Source: Hyunsoonleella ulvae (GTDB lineage Bacteria; Bacteroidota; Bacteroidia; Flavobacteriales; Flavobacteriaceae). From it: a stretch of 64,000 nucleotides of DNA. Position 1 is the stretch's first letter. Each line of letters begins with the position of its first letter. The notes under the pieces were generated by a model. That model was not told the origin of the DNA. It saw only the letters and a program-made list of their open reading frames with translations, and made no database searches. Where the stretch lies: assembly GCF_016827605.1 (NCBI RefSeq), contig NZ_JAEPJQ010000001.1:1054001-1118000 (forward strand), in the 5' to 3' direction. Position numbers and translations under genes: made by a program. Of this stretch, positions 16,627 to 26,281 are shown piece after piece.

Positions 16627-18057
16627 CTATTTTTTAAATTTATAAAGATTATACATTCCAGTACCCTTGTTATGGTAACCCCAAACATAGTTGTCTTTGT
16701 ATTCAAATAGGATTTGTAAAGGAACTTTTCTTAAGTTATTCTCTTTAATGAATTTATTCAACTTATCAAATCCGTTAACTGGAATTTCTCCTTCAACATG
16801 ATTAAAATTTTTATCAAATAGACAATCTACCTTTGTTGATTTTGTATTTGAGTAAGAATCAAAAGCGGAAAGTAACATTGCACCTGTAAGCCCACCAAAA
16901 ACACCCCCAATAAAGGCAAGTGTTCCTGATTGCTCTTTTATACTTCCTCCTAACGAAACAATAGTATATTTATCATGTTTGTATGCTGATACTCCAACAT
17001 TTGAATTAGTAAGTTGCCTAAGAAAAAAATTACTGTTTTTAGAATCCTTATCTTTTATTTTTTTACCGCTAGCTATTATTACTGGTGTATTTTTAAAACT
17101 GAAAGTATCATCATCATTAACCTCAAATTCTTTAACTAAAGTTTTTTGATTTAAATCATAAACAGCAAATACTAATTTATCTGTAGTGACGTAGTTACTG
17201 AAATATAAACTATCCAAGATAAATGAATTAGACTCTGATCTTAACTCTTCTTTCAAAAAACCTCTTTTTGATATTTGAAAATATGTATAATTCCCTTTTT
17301 TAATATCTATTTGAATTATATTAGTTTCATTGGGGGTGTTATCATTAGTTAACGAAATGATACCATTATTAAAGTATATTTTATTTACAGCTGAGGTGGT
17401 CTCAATAGAGGTAGGCACATTATACTTGATACTTGCTGATTGTATTTTTGATAAATTTTGTTTATTAGTTATCAAATAATATAATGTAGTTTCAAAACCA
17501 TTAAATTTTTTAAAGCTTTCGTGTGATAAATCTATAGTTTTTTCCTCTACATTACCATCAAGTCGTATTTTATATAATTTTAAAATAGAGGAATTCTTTC
17601 TTATACTTAAAATAAAGATGCTATTTTCCGCCTTAAATGTTTCTATAACATAATCTTTCTTCAAGTTTAATTCAATTTTGCTGGTGTTAACTGATTTGGT
17701 ATTATAATTAACCTCAACCCTATCAAACAGAGAATTTGTTTTGTTTTTAAAGAAAAGTACATGAATAGAATTTGAGTAAAAACCTCCAATAAAGTTCTCT
17801 GCTTTATTAAGAAAGCTAGATAACGTAAATTCTGAAATTAATATACGTCCCTTACCATATAAGTAGAATTTAGTAGCGTCTTTGTTATTAATTATGAAAG
17901 ACAGGTCGCCAGACCTTTCATCAACCCCTTGAAATACTTGTTTAGGTACACTGAAATCTTTACTACTACTGGCATCTATATAACACCATGCACTTTCTTG
18001 ACCATAAATATTAAATACAGCTAAAAATATAAGTACCAAGAAAGATATAAACTTCAT
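16627..18057 (-). CDS. Secreted protein of unknown function (476 aa)
   Basis: A signal peptide (MKFISFLVLIFLAVFNIYGQ) precedes a long beta-rich chain with repeated strand-turn patterns. These read like a degenerate propeller (KFYLYGKGRILISEF, then FYSNSIHVLFF, NSIFILSIRKN). A glycine-rich hydrophobic stretch near residues 370-390 (GTLAFIGGVFGGLTGAMLLS) may insert in a membrane. No known domain was recognised. It starts 9 bp after the metG stop, so it is probably expressed on the metG transcript. A similar-sized secreted unknown lies at 24829-26265, but I see no clear sequence relation between them. Confidence 0.75.
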   Translation of the reverse strand: MKFISFLVLIFLAVFNIYGQESAWCYIDASSSKDFSVPKQVFQGVDERSGDLSFIINNKDATKFYLYGKGRILISEFTLSSFLNKAENFIGGFYSNSIHVLFFKNKTNSLFDRVEVNYNTKSVNTSKIELNLKKDYVIETFKAENSIFILSIRKNSSILKLYKIRLDGNVEEKTIDLSHESFKKFNGFETTLYYLITNKQNLSKIQSASIKYNVPTSIETTSAVNKIYFNNGIISLTNDNTPNETNIIQIDIKKGNYTYFQISKRGFLKEELRSESNSFILDSLYFSNYVTTDKLVFAVYDLNQKTLVKEFEVNDDDTFSFKNTPVIIASGKKIKDKDSKNSNFFLRQLTNSNVGVSAYKHDKYTIVSLGGSIKEQSGTLAFIGGVFGGLTGAMLLSAFDSYSNTKSTKVDCLFDKNFNHVEGEIPVNGFDKLNKFIKENNLRKVPLQILFEYKDNYVWGYHNKGTGMYNLYKFKK

Positions 18058-18066
18058 ACAATCAAA

Positions 18067-20133
18067 TTAACTAACCTGCAACCCATTCCCAACCTTAGCA
18101 TCATCAGGATTCACAAATACCAATTTCCCTTCAGGGGTTTCCGTCATTAAAATCATACCTTGGCTCTCAACACCACGAAGTGCTCTTGGAGCTAGGTTTA
18201 CTAAAATAGTAACACGCTTCCCAATAACTTCTTCAGCAGAAAAACTTTCTGCGATACCAGAAACAATAGTACGTGTATCGATACCTGTATCTACCTTGAG
18301 TTTTAACAACTTTTTAGTTTTAGGCATCTTTTCAGCTTCTAGAATAGTGCCAACCCGAATGTCTAGTTTTGTAAAATCTTCAAAAGTAATCGTGTCTTTT
18401 TGTGGTTCTACTTTTTTATTCGCAGCTTCGTTGGCTTTTTTACTGGCTTCTAATTTATCTAATTGTTTTTGGATGGTTGCATCTTCTATTTTAGAGAATA
18501 ACAATTCTGCTTTTCCTATTTTGTGGTTTGCTGGCAATAGAACTTCATTAGTTTTAATGTCATTCCATTGAGATTCTGAATCAAGTTCAGAATAACAGAG
18601 GATACGTTTTAGTTTCTCCGAAGTAAATGGTAAAAAAGGCTCACTTAACGTTGCTAAAGCACTTGCTATTTGCAGTGCTACATACATAATGGTTTTTGTA
18701 CGTGCTTCGTCTTCCTTAATAACTTTCCAAGGCTCTGCATCTGCTAGATATTTGTTGCCTAACCGTGCTAAATTCATCAATTCTTGCCCTGCTTCTCTAA
18801 AGCGGTAACGTTCAATAGAACTTGCAATTACATCTGGGTATGCTTTTACAGCCGCCAAAGTTTCCTCATCAACATCATTAAATTCTGATGGCTCTGGAAC
18901 TACTCCTTCGTAATACTTATTGGTAAGTACCACCACACGGTTAATGAAGTTTCCAAAAATGGCTACCAACTCGTTGTTATTTCTCGCTTGAAAATCTTTC
19001 CAGGTAAAATCGTTATCCTTCGTTTCTGGTGCATTTGCATTTAAGGCATAGCGTAATACATCTTGCTGTCCAGGAAACTCCTCTAAATACTCAGGCAACC
19101 AAACGGCCCAATTTTTAGATGTTGATAATTTATTGCCTTCTAAATTCAAAAATTCATTAGCTGGCACATTTTCTGGCAAAATATAACTGCCTTCTGCCTT
19201 CAACATAGATGGAAATATAATACAGTGAAATACAATATTATCTTTACCTATAAAATGTACCAATTTAGTGTCTTTATCTTTCCAATAGGACTCCCAATCT
19301 TTTCCCTCGCGTTCTGCCCATTCTTTAGTAGAAGAGATATATCCAATAGGGGCATCAAACCATACGTAAAGTACTTTGCCCTCGCCACCTTCAGCGGGAA
19401 CAGGGATTCCCCAATCTAAATCACGGGTAACTGCACGTGGACGTAATCCATCATCTATCCATGATTTACATTGTCCATAAACGTTTGACTTCCAATCTTT
19501 TTTATGACCTTCTAAAATCCATTCTTTTAAAAACGCTTCATGCTTATCTAAAGGTAAAAACCAGTGTTTCGTTTGTTTTAAGGTAGGAGTGTTTCCTGTA
19601 ATGGCCGATTTTGGATTGATTAAATCAGTAGCATTATGGCTCGTCCCACAGTTTTCACACTGGTCGCCATAACTTTCCTCAAATCCGCATTTAGGACAAG
19701 TACCCACTACAAAACGATCTGCCAAAAACTGATTTGCTTCCTCATCGTATAGTTGCTCTGTTGTTTCTTCTATAAACTCGCCTTTAGCATCCAACGTTTT
19801 AAAAAATTCTGAAGCTGTGTCATGATGTATTGGTGCCGATGTACGCGAATAATTATCATAAGTAATTCCAAAATCTTCAAACGATTTTTTTATAATCGCA
19901 TGATACTTATCTACAATATCCTGTGGTGTAACACCTTCATTTTTTGCTTTTATGGTGATAGGCACACCGTGTTCGTCACTCCCTCCAATAAATGCTACAT
20001 CATTTCCTGTTAAACGTAAATAACGTGCATAAATATCAGCAGGCACATAAACACCAGCCAAGTGGCCAATATGTATGGGGCCGTTTGTGTAAGGTAAAGC
20101 GGTAGTAATGGTATATCTTTTAGGTGTACTCAT
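18067..20133 (-). CDS. metG: Methionyl-tRNA synthetase with C-terminal tRNA-binding domain
   Basis: This 688-residue enzyme charges tRNA-Met in the cytoplasm. The class I signatures are HIGH as HIGHLAG (21-27) and KMSKS as KLSTSKN (near 342-348). A zinc knuckle ([17 protein letters not shown]) lies in the connective domain. Residues about 590-688 form the EMAP-II/Arc1p-type tRNA-binding domain ([20 protein letters not shown]). Residues about 513-525 ([10 protein letters not shown], then WND) sit in the linker between the anticodon-binding and C-terminal domains. They are encoded by a palindromic repeat at 18559-18600, so the gene tolerates an in-frame insertion. Confidence 0.97.
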   Translation of the reverse strand: MSTPKRYTITTALPYTNGPIHIGHLAGVYVPADIYARYLRLTGNDVAFIGGSDEHGVPITIKAKNEGVTPQDIVDKYHAIIKKSFEDFGITYDNYSRTSAPIHHDTASEFFKTLDAKGEFIEETTEQLYDEEANQFLADRFVVGTCPKCGFEESYGDQCENCGTSHNATDLINPKSAITGNTPTLKQTKHWFLPLDKHEAFLKEWILEGHKKDWKSNVYGQCKSWIDDGLRPRAVTRDLDWGIPVPAEGGEGKVLYVWFDAPIGYISSTKEWAEREGKDWESYWKDKDTKLVHFIGKDNIVFHCIIFPSMLKAEGSYILPENVPANEFLNLEGNKLSTSKNWAVWLPEYLEEFPGQQDVLRYALNANAPETKDNDFTWKDFQARNNNELVAIFGNFINRVVVLTNKYYEGVVPEPSEFNDVDEETLAAVKAYPDVIASSIERYRFREAGQELMNLARLGNKYLADAEPWKVIKEDEARTKTIMYVALQIASALATLSEPFLPFTSEKLKRILCYSELDSESQWNDIKTNEVLLPANHKIGKAELLFSKIEDATIQKQLDKLEASKKANEAANKKVEPQKDTITFEDFTKLDIRVGTILEAEKMPKTKKLLKLKVDTGIDTRTIVSGIAESFSAEEVIGKRVTILVNLAPRALRGVESQGMILMTETPEGKLVFVNPDDAKVGNGLQVS
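18559..18600. repeat. Palindromic repeat inserted in frame in metG
   Basis: ATTCTGAA (18573-18580) and TTCAGAAT (18586-18593) form an 8-bp perfect stem around TCAAG, flanked by TCATTCC and AACAGAG. The core matches the intergenic repeat at 10532-10546. It encodes about ten extra residues in the MetG linker. Boundaries are approximate. Confidence 0.65.
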
Positions 20134-20255
20134 AGTTGCAAAATTTGCCCGTAAAAGTACAATTATTAAAAGCGTTTAAGAAAAAGAAATTAAATTATTA
20201 GATATGGACTGCTCCTCTAGTTGATAGTTATTAATCAAAGCAATATTTTAAGGAC

Positions 20256-22391
20256 TTATTGCTTTATAATTTTAATAGTTTCCTGATAATTATCCGCTTT
20301 AATTTCAACAAAATAAATTCCAGTTTTTAAATTTTGCCCAATTTTAGTAATGCCCTCTCTATTAGACGCACCTGATGAAAGTTGTTGGCCAGTTAAATTA
20401 AACACAGTATAATTAAATGGTTGTTTACACCTTAGTGTTAGTGTTGTTTCAAACGGGTTAGGAAAATACAATACATCATCAGAAGTATTAAAAGTTGGTA
20501 CGGTTAAAGTACCACTTGTTTGTACAAATTTTGATAATAACCTAATATACGCAGTTTGATAACCATTACTGTTTTCGGTAATTTCCCATGAATTCATAGG
20601 CCAACTGGTGTTAAATTGGTCATAAGACTTTTGATGCGGTTGGTTTCGAAGTCTATCACGTTGATTGCTATCGCAAGTAAAACCGCTACATCCTGATGGG
20701 CAACAACCATCCCAGTCGTAAGAGGGATTTGGGCCACCAACTAAAAACCCCGGAGCAGGACCAAAAGTATCGTTGTTTATATTATCCCAATCTGTACCAT
20801 CGGCAAACCATGTATGATAAAATTCTGCTACACTATGCTCTGATCCGTAAGCACTCATATTGGAGAGAAAACATAAATTAAGTGGATTAACTCCATGTAT
20901 ATAATGAATATATCTTTCGGCTGCCTTAAGCGCTTCGTCGTTGTTGGCTGCATTTACATTATGGTTAATATAATCTGTAAACATTAGTCCTTTTCGAGAT
21001 TTTATACCATTACTACCCCATGTATAATCTTTTAGATATGCCATGTAGGGGTCTGCTTCATTATTAAATGCAGCAAAATTATGAGTACCATTCATTGCCA
21101 GTAAATAAGTGTTTTTAATACTGGACGCCACATTAGGAGTTGCTGTTGGCAGAGATGCGTAATACAATAATGTTTCTTGATTATTTTGTTCAAAAGGAAA
21201 GGCAAAATTCCATTGCATTAAATGTATTGACAGATAATTGTTGTCAACAAAATCTTTATAATTAGTACTATTGGTAAGTTCATACAAATATATAGCAGCT
21301 CTCATTTTAAGGGCAAACCTTACATAATCATCTTCAGTATCTTGTTGCCCAGCTCCAATACCTACAGAATTGTATGCAGCACTGTTATTTTGCCAAATTA
21401 CTCTGGGGTTTGCAATAGCCCATTGCCATGCGTTTTCCGCACTGTTTTTTAACAAGTTGCTATACGCTACATTTCCTAATTCTTTAAAAAGTTGAGCACC
21501 ATGAGCAAAAGCAGCAGCAGCACTAAGCGCTGAAATTGTATTGACATCGCCGTATAAAGTTTGCCCTGTGGCTTGAGAAGGTGGAGTGCTTTCAGATAGG
21601 CTAACAACACTTATCATTGCGCCATTGGGCTCTTGTAATTTTAGTAAATGGTCTAGTCCCCATTTTATTTCATCGACTATATCTGGTATACTATTTCCTG
21701 AATATGGTAGATTGTAATCGTCACCCCAAACAGTTGGTTTTTCTTTGTATGCAGCTACCATATCTAAAATATAATTTGAAGTCCACGGTGTGTATTTGTT
21801 ATAGTCGCCAGCATCATACCAACCACCACTAAGATCCTTTTCTGTAGAGGAGTCGTTGGGTGCGTTAAATTTCCTAGCCTGTGTATCCTGTAATGTGTTA
21901 ACATGGCTAGCTCCATCTTGCCATGCAGTACCAGTGTGTTGAGCCAATTTCTCGTAACCTGCCCTCTGAAAGAAAAACGTGCGAACTGCCTGTTTTAAAA
22001 CATCTTCATAAACATTGTTGGAAATTAAAAAATCATGCGATTTTAAATTCTTATCAATATCTAAAATATAATAGGTTCCTTGAGTTTCAACTGCGGAAAA
22101 ATCAAACCACCATGCTTGATCTCCAGAAGAGACATCCTCTAAACCTTCTTTGTATGCCGTAGGCGAACCTGTTAAAACTTGAACACCTGTGTTAACATTA
22201 ATTAATGCGTAATTAGTGCTTGGTATAAAAGTCTCAGCAGCGTCAAAACCTGATAAAGGATTTCTAATTACTGCAATTTTTTCGGAATTTGGTCTGTATC
22301 CAAATTGATCTACAACAATATATTTTGAGGTAGTTTGGCTATATAATTTAAACGAAAAACAGATTAGAAAAAAAAGAAATAATTTGTTCAT
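20256..22391 (-). CDS. Glycoside hydrolase family 9 endoglucanase with T9SS sorting domain
   Basis: The protein has 711 residues from the ATG at 22391, which starts the signal peptide (MNKLFLFFLICFSFKLYSQ); the longer frame adds 18 unlikely residues. An N-terminal Ig-like (cellulase N) domain (YIVVDQFGYRPNSEKIAVIR) precedes the GH9 (alpha/alpha)6 barrel. Catalytic motifs are GGWYDAGDYNKY (catalytic Asp near 193 and 196), YIHGVNPLN, and NSWEITENSNGYQ with the likely acid Glu. The last 70 residues (YFPNPFETTLTLRC, then GIYFVEIK) form a type A T9SS sorting domain, so the enzyme is exported and surface-anchored or released. It should cut beta-1,4-glucan or related glycan. No SusCD pair is nearby. 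Confidence 0.93.
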   Translation of the reverse strand: MNKLFLFFLICFSFKLYSQTTSKYIVVDQFGYRPNSEKIAVIRNPLSGFDAAETFIPSTNYALINVNTGVQVLTGSPTAYKEGLEDVSSGDQAWWFDFSAVETQGTYYILDIDKNLKSHDFLISNNVYEDVLKQAVRTFFFQRAGYEKLAQHTGTAWQDGASHVNTLQDTQARKFNAPNDSSTEKDLSGGWYDAGDYNKYTPWTSNYILDMVAAYKEKPTVWGDDYNLPYSGNSIPDIVDEIKWGLDHLLKLQEPNGAMISVVSLSESTPPSQATGQTLYGDVNTISALSAAAAFAHGAQLFKELGNVAYSNLLKNSAENAWQWAIANPRVIWQNNSAAYNSVGIGAGQQDTEDDYVRFALKMRAAIYLYELTNSTNYKDFVDNNYLSIHLMQWNFAFPFEQNNQETLLYYASLPTATPNVASSIKNTYLLAMNGTHNFAAFNNEADPYMAYLKDYTWGSNGIKSRKGLMFTDYINHNVNAANNDEALKAAERYIHYIHGVNPLNLCFLSNMSAYGSEHSVAEFYHTWFADGTDWDNINNDTFGPAPGFLVGGPNPSYDWDGCCPSGCSGFTCDSNQRDRLRNQPHQKSYDQFNTSWPMNSWEITENSNGYQTAYIRLLSKFVQTSGTLTVPTFNTSDDVLYFPNPFETTLTLRCKQPFNYTVFNLTGQQLSSGASNREGITKIGQNLKTGIYFVEIKADNYQETIKIIKQ

Positions 22392-22568
22392 GGTAGTTGT
22401 TTTTTTGGGGTTAGTTCTTAAAGTATTGAAAATATATCTAATCATTTCTATTACATCTAGAGATTTTTAGATTATAATAGGCTTAATTTTAAATATTTAC
22501 GAGAAATATTCAAAAAGAGATTATTTTATGTTTATTAGGTGAGAGTTAAAAAATAGTACATTTACAAT

Positions 22569-23576
22569 ATGAAATATAATCGTATTTTGTTACTTCGATT
22601 TTTACTAGTTGTATTTTTTCAAATAAGTTGCTCTTTTGCTCAGCAACGTATAAAAACAAATAACGTTTTGGTTCAACCACAATTTTTAAAACAAGGGGAT
22701 ACTGTTGCCATAGTTGCACCAGCTGGTATTTTAAAAAACCGTGTAGGAGAAATAAACAAAGCCAAAACACTTTTAAAACGTTGGGGACTACATACTGTGG
22801 TTGGCAAGCATATATTTAATCAAGGGAGACACTTTGCTGGAACCGATGATGAACGCTGTGAGGATTTCCAAAATGCTTTGGATGACAAATCAATACGAGC
22901 CATTTGGTGCGCTCGTGGTGGTTATGGCAGTGTTAGAATTTTAGATAAACTAGATTGGACTAATTTTAATGAAAGTCCAAAATGGATTATAGGCTATTCT
23001 GATATTACGGCTATTCATAGCGAAGTACATAATCTAGGTTTTCTATCGCTTCATGCTATGATGTGTACAAGCCTACAGGATGATGCCGAAACCATAAAAG
23101 AAACCATTTCAACCTTTAAGGATGCTATTTTTGGTACTACTCTAAACTACACATTAGAAGCTTCAAAATATAATCAACCAGGTGTAGTGTCTGCACCTAT
23201 AGTTGGTGGTAACCTAACCATTTTACATACTATGTTAGGTTCTAAAACGAGCCTAGATACTTCGGGAAAAATTCTTTTTATTGAAGAAATAGGTGAGTAT
23301 AAATACCATATAGACCGTATGTTGCAGAGCCTAAAGCGTGCTGGCTATTTTGATAATTGCAAAGGTGTAATTATCGGAGACATGACAAAAATTAAGCGCA
23401 ATACGACACCTTGGGGTTCCTCAATCGAACAATTAATATTAGATGTACTTTCAGAATATAAGTTTCCTATCGCTTTTAACATGAAAGCTGGTCACGAAAA
23501 AGATAATCGGGCTTTAATTTTGGGTAAAACCATTACGCTAGAAGTTAAAAAAACATCTAGTATAATTTCATTCTAA
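22569..23576 (+). CDS. LD-carboxypeptidase (peptidase family S66)
   Basis: This 335-residue protein has an N-terminal signal segment (LLLRFLLVVFFQISCSFAQ). The S66 nucleophile motif is GYSDITAIH (Ser near residue 141). The preceding WCARGGYGSVRIL is a family hallmark. Later motifs GGNLTILHTMLGS and FIEEIGEYKYHIDRML carry the catalytic Glu, and AGHEKDNRAL supplies the His. These enzymes remove the terminal D-Ala from murein tetrapeptides for recycling. The N-terminus also contains ISCS, a weak lipobox, so it could be a lipoprotein rather than fully secreted. It is divergent from the GH9 gene. Confidence 0.88.
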   Translation: MKYNRILLLRFLLVVFFQISCSFAQQRIKTNNVLVQPQFLKQGDTVAIVAPAGILKNRVGEINKAKTLLKRWGLHTVVGKHIFNQGRHFAGTDDERCEDFQNALDDKSIRAIWCARGGYGSVRILDKLDWTNFNESPKWIIGYSDITAIHSEVHNLGFLSLHAMMCTSLQDDAETIKETISTFKDAIFGTTLNYTLEASKYNQPGVVSAPIVGGNLTILHTMLGSKTSLDTSGKILFIEEIGEYKYHIDRMLQSLKRAGYFDNCKGVIIGDMTKIKRNTTPWGSSIEQLILDVLSEYKFPIAFNMKAGHEKDNRALILGKTITLEVKKTSSIISF

Positions 23577-23789
23577 AATTATTTCAATTTTAAAGGAGTA
23601 AACACTTTAAACTGACTGTAAAATCGATAAATTACTAGTTATTAGCCAGTTATTAATCGAACAAATATGCCTTTTATGGTAACACAACGTCATTTAACGT
23701 TTTATTCTGCAATGTTACCTATTAATTTTAAGAATTATTGATATCTGCGGTAAACTTGTACTCAAATAGCAACCATAAAAAATCTCCCT

Positions 23790-24020
23790 ATGAAAAGAAT
23801 TTTACTTGCAAGCGTAATGCTTTTATTATCTATAAGTGTTAACGCTGATGATATTATTAATACTGATTTAAATCTTTACAATCCAGATGTAAGAAAGTGT
23901 TTATTAGAAGCTTCTAAAGAAGATGGCTGGATTTTAAAATCTGTTTATATGAATGCTAATGAAGAGTTAGTTATGGTATTTGATAAAGGTACTACCACTA
24001 AAATCTACAAAAGCAAATAA
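23790..24020 (+). CDS. Small exported protein (76 aa) of unknown function
   Basis: A signal peptide (MKRILLASVMLLLSISVNA) leaves a mature chain of about 57 residues containing one cysteine and ending KGTTTKIYKSK. The gene has its own upstream region of about 210 bp and a strong terminator at 24047-24076, so it looks like a monocistronic real gene. A possible -7 box (TAAACTTG) lies about 36 bp upstream. No domain was recognised. Confidence 0.75.
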   Translation: MKRILLASVMLLLSISVNADDIINTDLNLYNPDVRKCLLEASKEDGWILKSVYMNANEELVMVFDKGTTTKIYKSK

Positions 24021-24046
24021 ATATAATTATCAACAACAATCCCTCG

Positions 24047-24080
24047 AAGCCAGCTAATCTCTCACTTAGCTGGCTTTTTT
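24047..24080 (+). terminator. Terminator after the 76-aa gene (bidirectional)
   Basis: AAGCCAGCTAA (24047-24057) pairs with TTAGCTGGCTT (24066-24076) around an 8-nt loop, followed by a T-run to 24080. Its T-tract overlaps the stop codon of the convergent DUF1569 gene. Confidence 0.8.
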
Positions 24081-24531
24081 ATACTCCAAATTGTGCTAAA
24101 TGATGGTCTAAATGTTTGTAAAACATATTATTCCATTCTTGTGTGGTTAATGCTCCAAAGGAGTGTGATTCCCTTCCGTTAAAATAATCTGCTCCTAAAT
24201 TTTGGGTTTTCTCTATATAACCAATTAATCGTTTTTTCTCTTCTTCAAAATTCTTTGCATCCGTTACCAAAAATTGTGGTGCTGTTCTACCATTTCTTTT
24301 ATATGGTTTTTCGTTTACCACAGTATTTTTTACAAATAGTTTTAGCATCAACTTAGTAAACCCATTTGGCTTTTTGTGTTTGTCTTCAAAAGCCATTTCA
24401 TAAGTAACATTACAATGCGCTAACATTTGGTCTACACTCATTTTCCCCCATTGCGGTTTTGTTGAAGGTTCTAGTGTGTTAATTCTTCCTATTACTTCAT
24501 TAGTTACTGTAGTGTTGAAAATGTTTTTCAT
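24079..24531 (-). CDS. DUF1569 family protein (DinB-like helical fold)
   Basis: The protein is 150 residues from the ATG at 24531; a longer frame would add 15 residues. The sequence has the DUF1569 look: WGKMSVDQMLAHCNVTYEM early, GALTTQEWNNMFYKHLDHHLAQFGV at the end. The spaced His residues resemble the metal-binding set of DinB/YfiT-type four-helix proteins. The biochemical function is unknown. It is convergent with the 76-aa gene, and a pseudogene lies just upstream in the opposite orientation. Confidence 0.82.
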   Translation of the reverse strand: MKNIFNTTVTNEVIGRINTLEPSTKPQWGKMSVDQMLAHCNVTYEMAFEDKHKKPNGFTKLMLKLFVKNTVVNEKPYKRNGRTAPQFLVTDAKNFEEEKKRLIGYIEKTQNLGADYFNGRESHSFGALTTQEWNNMFYKHLDHHLAQFGV

Positions 24532-24588
24532 TTGATATATTTCGATTAATGAGTATTGAAAGGATAAGTTATTCATTTTATTCTTACA

Positions 24589-24789
24589 ATGAAAGGTTTT
24601 AAAATGGAATTTTACGATTTATCGAAAGAAAAACTCAACACCTTGGTATCTGACATGCACCAAACTATTTTTAGTGATTTAAAAATAAATACAACTGAAC
24701 ATATTATTACTTAATTTTCAGATGATAAAACTTACAATAATAATGGATTTGAAACTGGAAAAACATTCTATTCAATTTCTGAATTATAA
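24589..24789 (+). pseudogene. Remnant of an AlkD-like DNA alkylation repair gene
   Basis: The frame from ATG 24589 (or 24604) reads MEFYDLSKEKLNTLVSDM and so on. It is interrupted by TAA at 24712 and then continues FSDDKTYNNNGFETGKTFYSI to a second stop at 24787-24789. This resembles the N-terminal helices of HEAT-repeat DNA alkylation repair proteins as I recall them (FYxLSKEE, YFSDEDTYIRK, GKxFYS), with the TAA standing where a tyrosine is expected. Nothing similar continues after 24789, so most of the gene is lost. Confidence 0.5.
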
Positions 24790-24828
24790 AGTACAAATAC
24801 TTCACTAAAAAGCTACAGTTTCTGGTGT

Positions 24829-26265
24829 CTACCAATCAAATTTTATTAATTTTAACTCACCTTTTTTATCATCCGCTTGAGCAATTATAGTTCCAGAATC
24901 AGTTATCTTAGAAATAAAGCTGTAACTTTTGTTTTCTAGTGTTTTTAGGTAGTCTTGGAATTCGGTGTTAAAGAAAGCTACCGTAGCTGTCTCTAAATCA
25001 AAATTCAATTTTTCACTATAATTGGTCTTTTTAAAATGATAAGGAGACCAAAAAAAAGTTTTGGTAAGACCTCTATAACCTCTTTTAAAAGTTGAATAGA
25101 CAATTGCTTTTTCATCAGTAATGCTTCCTGTACTTTCTTCTATATTTATAAAATGTATTGTACTCCCTTCTTTCGGTTTTAAAACTAAACCTAAACTGTT
25201 TCCTAAACTATAGAATTTAACCAAAAAATTAAAAGCAAATTGTTTTTTTGTAAAATTCTTATTTGAAGTAACCTTATGCTTTTGTTGCCATAATAATTTT
25301 CCCTCCCAGTCAAACTTATATACGTAAAACCCTGTAGGCTTTATGATTCTATCTGATTTCTCATCATCTGAATAAAGACCATAGGCATAAAATGTTTTGT
25401 TTTTTTTATCAAAAAATAAATTTCCAGTTGCTCCAGAAATGGCTCTTGTACCTGTTTCAGTAAAATCTTTTATATCATAAATATAGTTATACCAAGATGT
25501 GTTTTTTCCGTCATTGGAATAACAGAAATAGTCTTTTGGTAACGATACTTCTATGCTCAATTTGTGTAAATGCACAAAGTCGTTATTATACACAGCAACA
25601 TGATATTTGTCCTTATTATTGTCTAACAATTCTTTTGCCACAAAGACCAATTGATCAGAAGTCTGACTATTTAACGTCCAAAACATTTTTTCACTATCAG
25701 TTTCAAAAGTGGGAATATTTAGTTCTGAATAACTCAAAGTTGTAAAATCAAATGGCCTTTTTAATACAGTAAGATTAATACCTTGTTTAGTTTTAGGAGC
25801 TATTACATAGTGAGCATCTTTTGTTGTGTATTCTATAAAATCAACTCTTAAATCAGAGTCTCTTAACAATTTTCTTTTAGAATATTCTCTGTATAAATTC
25901 CCTTCAATTTTAGATCCTCTCAAAAGTTTTACTTTTCTTTCACTATTTAACATTTTAAATTTAGAGTAGGAAGGCTTGTATATTAATGACCTCCCATCTG
26001 GTGAAATATTTCTTATCCTGAACTTATCTTTTGGAGAGTATGTAAACACTTCATCAAAAGTGTTAAAATCATAAACAGAAAAATTTAATCTTTTTTGTTT
26101 GGTTTTAGGGTTTTTACTCTTAGACAACAGGTAAAAATTACCATTAGAAGTAAAACCATAGTTTTCCAACTTGAATAGATCAGGTGTAGTAATGTCCTTT
26201 TTTATATCCTGAGGATACAAAAACCATGTTATAAAAATAAAAATGAGTGTTGATTTTAACTTCAT
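24829..26265 (-). CDS. Secreted or anchored protein of unknown function (478 aa)
   Basis: An N-terminal hydrophobic signal (MKLKSTLIFIFITWFLYPQ) precedes a long beta-rich chain. It has repeated YxFDxxG-like strands (NFSVYDFNTFDEVFTYSP, then YVYKFDWEGKLLWQQKHK), which suggests a propeller-like exported protein. The very end, GTIIAQADDKKGELKLIKFDW, has no T9SS sorting features. No family was recognised. The start lies 16 bp from the end of the beta-barrel gene at 26282 on the same strand, so the two may be an operon. Confidence 0.75.
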   Translation of the reverse strand: MKLKSTLIFIFITWFLYPQDIKKDITTPDLFKLENYGFTSNGNFYLLSKSKNPKTKQKRLNFSVYDFNTFDEVFTYSPKDKFRIRNISPDGRSLIYKPSYSKFKMLNSERKVKLLRGSKIEGNLYREYSKRKLLRDSDLRVDFIEYTTKDAHYVIAPKTKQGINLTVLKRPFDFTTLSYSELNIPTFETDSEKMFWTLNSQTSDQLVFVAKELLDNNKDKYHVAVYNNDFVHLHKLSIEVSLPKDYFCYSNDGKNTSWYNYIYDIKDFTETGTRAISGATGNLFFDKKNKTFYAYGLYSDDEKSDRIIKPTGFYVYKFDWEGKLLWQQKHKVTSNKNFTKKQFAFNFLVKFYSLGNSLGLVLKPKEGSTIHFINIEESTGSITDEKAIVYSTFKRGYRGLTKTFFWSPYHFKKTNYSEKLNFDLETATVAFFNTEFQDYLKTLENKSYSFISKITDSGTIIAQADDKKGELKLIKFDW

Positions 26266-26281
26266 TGGGCGTTATTTAACA

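Noticed and set aside
20237-20265. Terminator after the GH9 gene
   Set aside because: A 9-bp stem (AAAGCAATA/TATTGCTTT) exists but it overlaps the stop codon and is not followed by a T-run in the direction of transcription.
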